A DNA stretch of 64,000 nt, taken from the NCBI GenBank assembly GCA_051881075.1, contig JBJEPE010000024.1, forward strand, positions 1 through 64,000, given 5' to 3'. Positions 26,547-35,329 of the stretch are shown here, in pieces. Below the pieces are notes generated by a model, which made no database searches, was not told the origin of the DNA, and was given only the letters and a program-made list of their open reading frames with translations. How positions within the stretch are numbered: the stretch's first letter is position 1; every line of letters starts with the position of its first letter. This DNA is from RUG14223 sp051881075. Lineage in GTDB: Bacteria; Bacillota; Clostridia; Oscillospirales; Acutalibacteraceae. The translations under genes were made by a program, and so were the position numbers.

Positions 26547-26798
26547 AACCATAATTTTATGAGCGATTATTGCTCATTATAGATTATCAATAAAATCCTC
26601 AAAAAGCCTTGCAAATAAAGGATTTTTCCAGTCCGCTCACCTTATCCCTTTATAGGATTTAACAACATTTTATTTTACCCTCACTGCCTCATATGGGAAA
26701 AATCAAGGAAAGGAAAATCTCACAATCAAATATAACGGGTTGTGGCGATCGGGAAACTGTGATGTATGTGCGAATATATTATACTGGAGGATTTTAAT
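26547..26798. other. Non-coding stretch upstream of tnpV
   Basis: About 250 bp of mixed composition with no credible gene. It ends in a good ribosome-binding site (GGAGG) for the broken tnpV gene and probably belongs to the same imported segment. Confidence 0.4.
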
Positions 26799-27175
26799 AT
26801 GGACAATTTCATTTACGACAACAGCAACGGCTTATGGTACAAATTGCAGGGCGACTATTATATCCCTTGCCTAACACTTCCTGAAGAAGAATGCGAACCT
26901 ATTGGCATTTGGGGGCAGCGACACAAATCATATCTGAAAGAACACAGAAAGCCACCTACACCACAATGCTGATGGAGGGCAAGCTGAACACTTATCTTGT
27001 CGAGATTGACAGGCAGGCGCAGGAATGCTTTGAACGGCTTATAGAGGATATGAAGCTGGTGCACAGTATCACAGAGCAGTTAAAGGCAGAAAACGCCTTG
27101 GAATGGACGGGGAGAATGAATAATATTTGGGCATGTGCAATGGAGATTATCAATAAAGAAATCATCTACACTTAA
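26799..27175 (+). pseudogene. tnpV: tnpV, transposon-encoded protein, frameshifted
   Basis: The start MDNFIYDNSNGLWYKLQGDY and the later MLMEGKLNTYLVEIDRQAQE and EWTGRMNNI segments match TnpV, an accessory protein of Tn4451-like and related clostridial integrative elements. The frame is broken near 26945: the first frame runs into a TGA at 26971, and the rest continues in the +1-shifted frame to 27175. A single missing G after AGAAAG would restore a protein of about 125 residues. The gene marks the import of this region by a conjugative or mobilisable element, of which no transposase remains here. Confidence 0.8.
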
Positions 27176-27444
27176 AGCAACGTAACACTTGTAACCATGA
27201 AATAATGGCGGGGAGGGATAACACCTTACCCGTCATATTTTATTTATTCATACAATGCAGCTTGGCTGTTGACTCTGCCAGATTTTTTATTTCTTCTTCT
27301 ATTTTGAGTTAGAAAGGATAGTGTAGCGGTTCTTAAAACCTGTAAAAACCTATGATTTTTTCGGTACCCGCTTGACATAGCACAGCAAAAACAGTATAAT
27401 GTTAATGATCGTTCACTTTATTGACGTAGAAAGGGGGAAATCTA
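27176..27444 (+). promoter_or_regulatory. Spacer with a full-consensus promoter for the TetR gene
   Basis: TTGACA (27372-27377), 17-bp spacer and TATAAT (27395-27400) form a perfect sigma-70-type promoter. Just past the -10 lies AATGATCGTTCACTT, resembling a TetR-family half-palindromic operator, which would allow autorepression. The TTG start codon is at 27445 after AAGGGGG. Confidence 0.75.
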
Positions 27445-28071
27445 TTGCGAACTACTAACGAAGAAACCCGCAGGGCAAAGCAAATCGAGATGATGGAAAA
27501 ATGCTTCGACTGCTATGCGGAGAACGGATTTTCCTCTGTCGGAATAAAAGCTATCGCAAAAGCCTGCGATTGCAGTGTTGCAACCCTGTATCTGTATTTT
27601 GACAATCTCGACGACCTTATCGTCCAGTCCACCGAATACTGTATGAGCAAGGTTGAAGATGAATTTATGGCGAAAGCCCCCACAGATGTGGAGGACTTAT
27701 GGCGGTTTATTGACGAGATACCATACTGGACGGCAAAAAAGCACGGAAAGAAATACCGCCTGATGTATCAGGTGTATACCCACCCGAAATACAGAGAATA
27801 CGGCAAGAAATTCTTTGAGGGCGTTGATAAACGATATACGGAATATGCAAAGAGCTTGGCGCCAAAGCTGGGTATTCCCTACGAAAAGCTGACGCCGCTG
27901 ATTTTTATTTTAATCAGAGCCTGCGTACATTACGCACTGTTTGAGGACGAGTTCTATCTGAAGTCACAAATTGAAACGCTGAAAGAAACACTGGAACTCT
28001 TTCTTGCGAAGTACAACCCGAAAAAAACCTTTACACAAGGGAGCATCGGATACTGTTACAGAATAAGTTAA
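27445..28071 (+). CDS. TetR/AcrR family transcriptional regulator
   Basis: 208 residues. An N-terminal helix-turn-helix of the TetR type (GFSSVGIKAIAKACDCSVATLYLYFDN) and a C-terminal ligand/dimer domain. Translation starts at TTG, preceded by AAGGGGG at good spacing. It lies 30 bp upstream of the ubiquitin-like surface protein gene in the same direction, so it may control its own transcript and that gene. Codon use is more GC-rich than in the flanking core genome, consistent with import. The effector is unknown. Confidence 0.85.
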   Translation: MRTTNEETRRAKQIEMMEKCFDCYAENGFSSVGIKAIAKACDCSVATLYLYFDNLDDLIVQSTEYCMSKVEDEFMAKAPTDVEDLWRFIDEIPYWTAKKHGKKYRLMYQVYTHPKYREYGKKFFEGVDKRYTEYAKSLAPKLGIPYEKLTPLIFILIRACVHYALFEDEFYLKSQIETLKETLELFLAKYNPKKTFTQGSIGYCYRIS

Positions 28072-28101
28072 ATTTAAAAAATCTCTTAGGAGGAATATTC
28101 A

Positions 28102-29493
28102 ATGAAAAAACGAATTTTAAGCATAGTGCTTAGCCTTTGTATGGTACTTATGTTTGTACCGATTTCTGCAAACGCTATGATTATCTATGTGAATTTGAAC
28201 ATAACCGGTGCATCCACATTGACGCTTGAAGTGGAAAGTGGCGACAGCATTTCTAATGTTAAGGGAAAAATCAAAGACCAAACCGGATACTCTGAAACGG
28301 CTCAAATTTTAAAGTATAATGGGGAAGTTCTGGAAAACGCAAGAACATTGGCTGATTATAATATTCAGAAAAAAAGCACCATTGAGTTGTCTATTGTAGA
28401 TTCGACACCCGAAGGTTTGACATATACTATATCCGATAACGAGGTAACGATTACCAAATATAGCGGCACTGCAACCGAGGTTGAAATCCCGTCTATAATC
28501 GATGGAAAAACTGTTAAGACTATTGGAACAAATGCTTTTCTAAATTGCACAAGCCTTGCAAGCGTAACGATTCCAAGCGGTGTAAAAACTATTGGGCATA
28601 CTGCTTTTGCTGGATGCACAAGCCTTGAAAGCATATTCCTGCCCAACAGTTTAAATGATACACAAGCAGGAATTCCAAATACCACATCACAGGTAAAATA
28701 CAGCCTTGATGAGACAACCGGCGAGGTTACGATTACCGAAATAAATTTAGCCGGCGGTAAAGACAAAGTTGATATTCCGGAAAAGATTTGCGGCTATCCT
28801 GTTGTTGCTGTTGTAAAGAGCGAACAACCAAAGGTTGGCGAACACACCTGCAAGGGCGGAACGGCAACCTGCACAAGCAAGGCAGTCTGCGTGGTTTGCG
28901 GCAAAGAATACGGCGAGCTTGACAGTACAAATCATAATCTTGAGAAAATTTCTGCAAAGTACGCAACCGTTACAGAAACGGGAAACACAGAGTATTTGCA
29001 TTGTAAGGATTGCGGCAAATACTTCTCCGATAAGGACGGTAAGAATAGTATTGAACTGAAAGACACAGTAATTGCAAAGCTTCCGCCTGAAATCATTGGG
29101 GGATTGGGACAGAGCGTAACAGAGGGAGAAAAGAAAGAGCTTACCTTCCGTTCCAATGCGGCATTCAGCGATTTTATCCGAGTTGAGCTTAATGGTAAAA
29201 CCCTTGATGAAAAGAATTATGATGTCAAAGAAGGCAGTACGGTTGTAACATTAAAGGCTGACTATGTATCAACACTTTCAGTCGGTGAGCATACAATCGG
29301 CATTGTATCGACAAGCGGTACTGCTGCCACAACATTTACCGTTAATGCGAAAGCGGCAGTAAATGGCGATACAAAGTCTCCGCAGACCGGATATAACAGC
29401 CATATGGCATTGTGGATTGCACTTCTCTTTGTCAGCGGCGGTCTGATGACTGTTACAGGCGTTTACAGCAAAAAGAAGCGTTCTGCAAAGTAA
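28102..29493 (+). CDS. Surface protein with N-terminal ubiquitin-like domain, LRR_5 repeats and sortase-type tail
   Basis: 463 residues. A signal peptide ends SANA (cleavage after 25). The mature protein would begin MIIYVNL and continues as a ubiquitin-like domain (26-98), roughly half of whose residues match ubiquitin, including TLEVE, NVKGKI and RTLADYNIQKKST. Lys54, 56 and 90 match ubiquitin K27, K29 and K63; K48 is Glu75, I44 is Lys71, and no C-terminal GG follows. Next come two BspA-type leucine-rich repeats (~130-185), a Cys-rich repeat region (~250-320), an Ig-like region and a tail SPQTG-hydrophobic-KKKR for sortase anchoring. Probably imported with the TetR gene. Function unknown; conjugation is unlikely. 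Confidence 0.85.
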   Translation: MKKRILSIVLSLCMVLMFVPISANAMIIYVNLNITGASTLTLEVESGDSISNVKGKIKDQTGYSETAQILKYNGEVLENARTLADYNIQKKSTIELSIVDSTPEGLTYTISDNEVTITKYSGTATEVEIPSIIDGKTVKTIGTNAFLNCTSLASVTIPSGVKTIGHTAFAGCTSLESIFLPNSLNDTQAGIPNTTSQVKYSLDETTGEVTITEINLAGGKDKVDIPEKICGYPVVAVVKSEQPKVGEHTCKGGTATCTSKAVCVVCGKEYGELDSTNHNLEKISAKYATVTETGNTEYLHCKDCGKYFSDKDGKNSIELKDTVIAKLPPEIIGGLGQSVTEGEKKELTFRSNAAFSDFIRVELNGKTLDEKNYDVKEGSTVVTLKADYVSTLSVGEHTIGIVSTSGTAATTFTVNAKAAVNGDTKSPQTGYNSHMALWIALLFVSGGLMTVTGVYSKKKRSAK

Positions 29494-29527
29494 AACAGAA
29501 TTAAGCGATTTGTCAAATTTGCATTTC

Positions 29528-29562
29528 CCCCTCCTGTTAGGTACAATGTATCTGACAGGAGG
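29528..29562 (+). terminator. Terminator of the ubiquitin-like surface protein gene
   Basis: Stem CCCTCCTGT...ACAGGAGGG followed by six T, 35 bp after the stop codon. A 25-codon open frame starts right after it (29571), with no likely function; it is probably the remnant of another gene. Confidence 0.85.
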
Positions 29563-29728
29563 GATTTTTTATGGAATACAAAAATGACATCAAAATGTAT
29601 GTAAGTCCGCAGAGCAGGGGTACTGCTCTTTACTGGTTCTATTTCTAAGAAAGTCGCGTAAGAGAGGATATAAGGAAAAGTTCCGAAAAATCGCCGCAGT
29701 ATACCACAGAGCCCCAGTGCTTCAAAAA

Positions 29729-29764
29729 CGGCACCGCAATATTCCTGTTGCGGTGCCGTTGTGC
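29729..29764. terminator. Strong hairpin upstream of the DUF6809 stop
   Basis: AACGGCACCGCAA pairs with TTGCGGTGCCGTT around a six-base loop. It sits at the 3' side of the decayed DUF6809 gene and could terminate transcription on the minus strand, although the T run is short. Confidence 0.6.
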
Positions 29765-29766
29765 AA

Positions 29767-30066
29767 TTATGTCATTTTGAGTTTCGTGATGTCGTCGATG
29801 CTAAACATTGCCTCCAATGCTAACCGCATTCCCAACTTAAATTCGAGCATGAATGACGTCATCTCATTCTTATCGCCCAGCTCCGACGCACAGTACTTGA
29901 ACTTCTCAAAGGTCTCCTACTGTACATGCGTCAGCGTCTGCACCAGCTCATCCTCATTTCGGGTCAGTAAATTCAATATGTGTGAATACGTCCCTCTCTT
30001 GCTGATGTTACGATTCGACGGGCTGATGTTGCCGTAGTATAGTTCCTCTATGATACTTCGCATCAT
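29767..30066 (-). pseudogene. DUF6809-like gene with an internal TAG stop
   Basis: From ATG at 30066 (after AAGGAGG) the frame reads MMRSIIEELYYGNI..., typical of DUF6809 proteins of Clostridia, then meets TAG at codon 50 (29917-29919). Beyond it the same frame continues with ETFEKFKYCASELGDKNEM and FKLGMRLALEAM to a TAA at 29767-29769, giving the family's usual length of ~99. The family has unknown function and is common on mobile elements. Either it is decayed, or a short N-terminal peptide is made. Readthrough is unlikely. Confidence 0.7.
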
Positions 30067-30167
30067 GTCGACACCTCCTTCGGCAGGGACGCACATTATC
30101 AGAATTCACCGGTAATATCCAGCAATATAGCGCATTGTTAGCAAATAAGTAACAATTGGAGTCTTAG
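30067..30167. other. Short spacer between two decayed genes
   Basis: About 100 bp between the DUF6809 remnant start and the far end of the chimeric gene. It carries the remnant's ribosome-binding site near 30073-30079. Nothing else is recognised. Confidence 0.4.
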
Positions 30168-30989
30168 TTACTCACTTGTATATAGTTGTGACATTCGTTG
30201 GCTAACAGACCGATTGAGAATTGATTCAACGGTTGGGTTTACATTTGTCATAGCAACAAGCTTCGCGAATCGTAAAAAACCTAGCTCTGCTATAAGTTTT
30301 CAGATAAATTCATCGGCAAAAAAGGAACTTATCATTGAAATTCCGGTGAAATCAACATTTATTCTTGAGTAAGCATCTAGACGTCGCAAATAGTTGAGAC
30401 CCTTATTTCTTACACGTTCTCCAGCAATTCTTGTTCTAAAGCCCGTTGCTTCTTCGCGGAGAAGAAAATTCAAAACATTCTCATCATCTATCTTATCTTC
30501 GTATGCTATATCACACGGCACATATCCGCCTAGTGCTTCTGCGACCGAAATTTCGTTTGCATAATTAAATGAAATACTCACAGTGGTTGTTGCTTTTCTA
30601 CGATCTAAAAATGGCAGTCCAGTAAATTTTTTAACAGTTACGTCATTTCTCAACATCAAATATAAGCGCCGTTCTTCGGAACTGATGCTGTTCCAGCGGT
30701 TGCCAACAAAATTGTGATAGTTCCATTCACCGTCCACTAAGCGGTAATCTGCATCCCAAGCAACTACGGAGTAGTCCAGTTCCAGTCCTTGGATATCGAA
30801 CTCTGTCACCACATCTTCCAACTGTGTTTTATACTTGGAACATACTGCTGTCAGATCGGACATACTTGCTTTTTGGAAAATCACTCCGCAAATACCCCCA
30901 CCAGCCAACAAACAGCTGTTGGCTGCATTTACCACTGCGTCCACGGTCTGATCAGCACACGAGGCGTTCAATAAAACAATCTTGCTCAT
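30168..30989 (-). pseudogene. Chimeric decayed gene: macro domain start, DUF2075 end, DUF4325-like domain
   Basis: The open frame from 30989 ends at TGA (30300-30302) after 229 residues, but the frame stays open and family-like for 43 more codons to TAA at 30168-30170. Residues 1-~57 are the start of a macro domain (VDAVVNAANSCLLAGGGICG). Residues ~58-115 match the end of DUF2075 helicase-like proteins (VVTEFDIQGLELDYSVVAWD and later SSEERRLYLM). Residues ~120 to the end match the STAS-like DUF4325 (NVDFTGISMISSFFADEFI, then after the stop KLIAELGFLRFAK). Three unrelated partial domains joined in one frame suggest deletions. A GGA-to-TGA change may have broken it last. Thirteen bp follow hsdR. 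Confidence 0.65.
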
Positions 30990-31001
30990 AATTATGCACC
31001 T

Positions 31002-34000
31002 TTAGTTTTCATAGTTATCCGTCCACATTTCGCACTGGCTGATAACGGTGTCGATGGCATCTTCGTACTGCTCCGGCGGATACTTATACTTTTTCAGCAG
31101 GCGCTTGACCATCTTGCGCATAGTCGCTCTGGCCGTTTCTTTCTTTTGCCAGTCGATGGTGCGGTTCTTACGGAGTATTTCCGTTAGTTCGCGGATCATG
31201 GCAACAAGGGTGTCGTTTTCGTAGAAATCCTTGATGGCCTGCGGTTTGGTCAGAGCATCATAGAAGGCCAGTTCCTCCTGCGTCAGTCCCAGCGCGTCCC
31301 CGGCTTGGTGTGCCTTGGCGATCAACTCTGCTGCTTCCAGCAGTTCCTTGATGACCTCATCGTTGCTGATGTGACCATTATAGTACGCATTCATTATGCG
31401 GGTGATCATCTCAGAGAACTTAGCAGACTGCACCACATTGGTACGCTTATAAAGGGACACCTGCTCAGCAAGCAGCTTTTTCAAAATTTCTACCGCAATG
31501 TTTTTTTGTTTCATCTTCGATATTTCTTCAAGAACATTAGGGTCAAAGAGGGAGAAGTTTTCACCGACATTGCGACTATTAAACAAGCTAATAACGCCTT
31601 CGCTCTGAATACTAGCTTTCAGCAACTCATTGATCTGAGCGTTGATTTCCTTGAGAGACAGGGGCTTACCACCGTTGCCGCCATATGTCAGTTTAATAAC
31701 GGTGGAGCGCACTGCTTCAAAATATGCTGCTTCCCGGCGTTCTTTATCGGTGGTCATGCTGGAGCAGAGAGACATTGCTTGCTTTGTAAGCATGGCTTCT
31801 TTCAAGAAGAGATCCTTGCGATTATGCGCCTTTGGATCCAGTACAAAGTTTGCGCCGTCTGCGATCAACTTTGCCATCGTGAGAGGACTGCCACCGATAA
31901 AGGCACTGTAGTCGAAACCATGGAACAGGTCACGACAGACCTGTAGTTTCTCTTGAAACTTTGGATATGCGGTCTTTGCTATATCCATGTCGCCATATCT
32001 ACTACGGTCACGGGCAGTATACTCCTTCATCGCCGCCTTCAAAGCGCCTGCAATGCCAACATAGTCAACAACCAGGCCGCCTTCTTTGTCCTTGAACACT
32101 CGGTTGACGCGGGCGATCGCCTGCATAAGGTTGTATCCATGCATGGGCTTGTACACATACATGGTATGCATAGAAGGAACATCAAAGCCGGTAAGCCACA
32201 TATCAACAACGATAGCGATCTTCATAGGATCATCGTTATCCTTGAACTTACGAGCCAGTTCTTCTTTGTGGTGCTTGGTGCCTATGATCTCTTTCCAATC
32301 TTCGGGATCGTTATTGCCGCCGGTCATAACGACACCGACTTTTTCTTTCCAACCGGGGCGAATTTCCAGAATCCGGCGATAGATCTTCATAGCAATCGGG
32401 CGGGAGTACGCTACGATCATAGCCTTGCCAGTGAGCAGGTTGGCACGGTTACTTTCATAGTGAGTGACGATATCATCCACCAGCGAAGTAATCGTGGAGT
32501 CTGCGCCGAGGACACTCTCCATTTGCCCCAGCATCTTCTTGCTTTTTGCGATGGTTTCTGCGTTGGCCTGCTGCTCCAGAATATCATAGGTGGAATCAAT
32601 CAGCGCCAGCGTGTTTTCGTCCAATTTCAAATGAATCACGCGGCTCTCATAGTAAACGGGACGCGTCGCGCCGTCTTCTACAGCTTGCGTCATATCGTAG
32701 ATGTCTATATAGTCACCGAACACCTCGCGGGTGTTGCGGTCTTTTGCGGATACAGGAGTACCAGTAAATCCGATGAATGTTGCATTCGGAAGTGCATCGC
32801 GGATGATGCGGGCATTGCCGACTACGATTCTGGCTTCGGTTTCGCCCTTCTCATTTTCGCTCATGACGATGCGCTCATCCATTCCATACTGGCCACGGTG
32901 CGCTTCGTCTGCCATAACCACAATGTTGCGACGAGTGGACAACGGTTCCTCGCGTTCCTCGAACTTAAACATGGTGGTAAAGATGATTCCATTAGCAGTT
33001 CTGCCGTCCAATAGCTCTTTCAGATGTTTCTTGCTTTCTGCCTGTACAGGTGTCTGGCGTAAGAAGGCAGCACACTTGGAGAACTGGGAGTACAACTGAT
33101 CATCGAGGTCGATTCTGTCTGTCATGACTACAATAGTAGGGCTGTCCAGTGCTTCCTGTAGCAGATGGGCATAGAACACCATCGACAACGATTTGCCGCT
33201 GCCCTGTGTATGCCAGAACACGCCACCCTTTCCATCGGTCTTGGTAGCGATCTTTGCTTTTTCTACAGCCTTGCGAACAGCAAAGTACTGGTGGTAACCA
33301 GCCAATATCTTGAACGCTTTTGCCTGCTCCACGGAGAAGCAGATAAAGTTCTTGATGATATCCAACAACCGCGCCTTGTCAAACATGCCCTCATAGAAGG
33401 TGTCGAACTGGGCGTAGGCGGTATTCTCATAGTTGCCGTCTTTGGTTTTCCACTCCATAAAGCGGTCGAGGCCGGAGGTAACGGTGCCTGCCTTATTTGT
33501 GGTCAGGTCACTGATTACGCAAATGGCGTTGTAATTGAAAATGGAGGGGATGTCCTGCATGTAGTTGCGGATTTGGTTATATGCGTTTTCTGCATTGACC
33601 TCATCCTTGGAGGGGCTTTTCAGCTCCATCAGCACCAGCGGCAGACCGTTGATGAACAGGATAATGTCCGGGCGGCGGTTGTTGCCATTTTCGATGTATG
33701 TAAACTGGTTGACTACATAGAAGCTGTTGTTAGTTACGGTCTTGTAGTCGATAAGATACACAATCGATGTGCGTTCCTCGCCCTTGACAAAGTATCGGAC
33801 AGGTATGCCGTTCTGCAGATAGTCCATAAACTGCATGTTCTTCTGCAGCAGGCTGCCAGTGTCAAAATTGCGAAGCTTGTTTATTGCTTCTGTGATCGCA
33901 TCCAGAGGCAATCCTTTATTCAGCTTCACAAGACTGTCCATAAGGACAGAATCCAGCAGAGGGCTGGAATAATCACGCTCCATGTTTGGGGCGAAGATGT

Positions 34001-34067
34001 GGGTATAACCCATATTCTCAAACAGCTCTATGACAGCCTGTTCAAACATATCCTCTGTGAAATGCAT
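31002..34067 (-). CDS. hsdR: Type I restriction enzyme, endonuclease/translocase subunit HsdR
   Basis: 1021 residues, normal for HsdR. The N-terminal nuclease core shows the PLVLMELKSP motif; the helicase motor has Walker A GSGKS (289-293), DEAHR (387-391), TGTP, and further helicase motifs (VDMWLTGFDVPSMHTMYVYK and QAIARVNRVFK). The C-terminal helical region ends in a DUF3387-type stretch. The protein cuts DNA unmethylated at the HsdS-specified site after translocation. It follows hsdS by 74 bp and ends the functional part of the operon. Codon use is clearly more GC-rich than in the flanking core genes, suggesting transfer. Confidence 0.95.
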   Translation of the reverse strand: MHFTEDMFEQAVIELFENMGYTHIFAPNMERDYSSPLLDSVLMDSLVKLNKGLPLDAITEAINKLRNFDTGSLLQKNMQFMDYLQNGIPVRYFVKGEERTSIVYLIDYKTVTNNSFYVVNQFTYIENGNNRRPDIILFINGLPLVLMELKSPSKDEVNAENAYNQIRNYMQDIPSIFNYNAICVISDLTTNKAGTVTSGLDRFMEWKTKDGNYENTAYAQFDTFYEGMFDKARLLDIIKNFICFSVEQAKAFKILAGYHQYFAVRKAVEKAKIATKTDGKGGVFWHTQGSGKSLSMVFYAHLLQEALDSPTIVVMTDRIDLDDQLYSQFSKCAAFLRQTPVQAESKKHLKELLDGRTANGIIFTTMFKFEEREEPLSTRRNIVVMADEAHRGQYGMDERIVMSENEKGETEARIVVGNARIIRDALPNATFIGFTGTPVSAKDRNTREVFGDYIDIYDMTQAVEDGATRPVYYESRVIHLKLDENTLALIDSTYDILEQQANAETIAKSKKMLGQMESVLGADSTITSLVDDIVTHYESNRANLLTGKAMIVAYSRPIAMKIYRRILEIRPGWKEKVGVVMTGGNNDPEDWKEIIGTKHHKEELARKFKDNDDPMKIAIVVDMWLTGFDVPSMHTMYVYKPMHGYNLMQAIARVNRVFKDKEGGLVVDYVGIAGALKAAMKEYTARDRSRYGDMDIAKTAYPKFQEKLQVCRDLFHGFDYSAFIGGSPLTMAKLIADGANFVLDPKAHNRKDLFLKEAMLTKQAMSLCSSMTTDKERREAAYFEAVRSTVIKLTYGGNGGKPLSLKEINAQINELLKASIQSEGVISLFNSRNVGENFSLFDPNVLEEISKMKQKNIAVEILKKLLAEQVSLYKRTNVVQSAKFSEMITRIMNAYYNGHISNDEVIKELLEAAELIAKAHQAGDALGLTQEELAFYDALTKPQAIKDFYENDTLVAMIRELTEILRKNRTIDWQKKETARATMRKMVKRLLKKYKYPPEQYEDAIDTVISQCEMWTDNYEN

Positions 34068-34141
34068 AGTGATGCCTCCTTCGGCAGCTATCCTGCCTTT
34101 TATTTTGTTTATGGTATTCGTGTAAACGATAATTTAGCGGC

Positions 34142-35329
34142 TTAAATGTCGATGTCGGACACATCGACCTCACCGCTCATAAGCCGCGGTAGCAAAGAAT
34201 CTCGAAGTGCTTTCAGTCGCGCGTTTTCCATGGCATTGATACGGATTTGCTCATACATAGGAGAAACAACTGTGGAGAAAGCTGCAATTTCTTTGTCAGT
34301 TGGCAGATAGAACTTGTATTGAAGCGTGTCCGATGGAATCGTGCGCTGGCGGCTACCTGTAGACCCCGTAACATGGCTGCACATATAATTAGAGAAGGAA
34401 CTACTGTCGATCAGCGAGTACAGAAAATCGATTAGTTTTTTATCCTTTACCTTGTACACGATGAACTCGGTGGAGCAAACTGCATTCTGTGTCATGCAGT
34501 ACGGACGCCATACGCGCTTCGTTGTAGGATTGAGCTTCGATATCATGAAGCAATCCGCATCTACAATGAACTTATTGCTCTTAATTTCGGTTGATAATTC
34601 GAACACCGGATAACGGGTTTCGTCAAAAGCGGGGATGCTGTAATGTTCCAACATGGTTGCGGGCTGTTTTATCGGGTTAAAGCTTTTGTTGGAGATAACG
34701 GCCACATCGCCCAGAGCAGTCAGTGCCCAACCCTGTGGCACAGGATCATCGCTCCGCAGGCAAAATTGTTTCGCAAAAAGTGTCTGCGCTTGCTGCTGTA
34801 AATTATCGTTTATCTTATTGTTAAGTGCGATTTTCTCATCCATCAGAGCAAGCAACGCACCTATTTTCTGCTGTTCTTCCAGCGGCGGAACGGTTAATTC
34901 CAGTTCATCCAATACGCCTTGCTGTACACGCTGCCGCCCAGATGATCCTACCATCGATTTGATGGCAATATTTCTGAATGCAGGACTGGTCGCCAGATAG
35001 TAAATGAACTGTGGGTCGCTCACACCTACTCTTGCCCTCATCACAATGAATTCAGTTGATCCGAATGCAACTTCTCCGTCTGCCAGAATGTCGACAAATG
35101 CAGTCTTTCCGTTTTCAAGGCAAGGCGTAATTCTTGCCATTATGGTATCACCATTACAGAACTTTGAGCCACCAGCAAATTCTGCCTGCTCTGTTGCCGG
35201 TATTTTCTTTGTGAACGGCTGCAGCTTATCCATGGCAACCTTTGTTGCCAATGCGCCTTTCTTGATGCTCAGTCGAGGGTTAAACTCGATAAAGTCTGCA
35301 GCACGAACGGTTACCCATTCAGATACCAT
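34142..35329 (-). CDS. hsdS: Type I restriction-modification specificity subunit HsdS
   Basis: 395 residues from the ATG at 35329, which overlaps the 3' end of hsdM by 11 nt; the longer frame upstream lies inside hsdM. Two target-recognition domains (~1-150 and ~200-350) are separated by the conserved central helix (PPLEEQQKIGALLALMDEKI), with its partner near the C-terminus (LKALRDSLLPRLMSGEVDVS). The two half-sites determine the bipartite DNA target, which cannot be read from sequence. No second hsdS gene or recombinase lies beside it, so there is no sign of a phase-variable inversion system. Confidence 0.92.
   Translation of the reverse strand: MVSEWVTVRAADFIEFNPRLSIKKGALATKVAMDKLQPFTKKIPATEQAEFAGGSKFCNGDTIMARITPCLENGKTAFVDILADGEVAFGSTEFIVMRARVGVSDPQFIYYLATSPAFRNIAIKSMVGSSGRQRVQQGVLDELELTVPPLEEQQKIGALLALMDEKIALNNKINDNLQQQAQTLFAKQFCLRSDDPVPQGWALTALGDVAVISNKSFNPIKQPATMLEHYSIPAFDETRYPVFELSTEIKSNKFIVDADCFMISKLNPTTKRVWRPYCMTQNAVCSTEFIVYKVKDKKLIDFLYSLIDSSSFSNYMCSHVTGSTGSRQRTIPSDTLQYKFYLPTDKEIAAFSTVVSPMYEQIRINAMENARLKALRDSLLPRLMSGEVDVSDIDI

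Noticed and set aside
25802..30066. Integration of an element into the 3' end of tRNA-Leu
   Set aside because: I found no duplicate of the tRNA 3' end at the far side of the accessory region, and the tRNA terminator is intact next to it. The repeat-bounded model fits better.
30300..30302. Selenocysteine or readthrough at the in-frame TGA of the chimeric gene
   Set aside because: No redox motif or SECIS-like hairpin was seen at the site, and neighbouring genes are also decayed, so a nonsense mutation is simpler.
31953..33014. Long plus-strand open frame opposite hsdR (353 codons), and others at 33165-34145 and 35004-36257
   Set aside because: They lie antisense to well-conserved hsd genes in a GC-richer stretch, lack convincing RBSs, and their translations show no family motif; they are shadows of the real genes.
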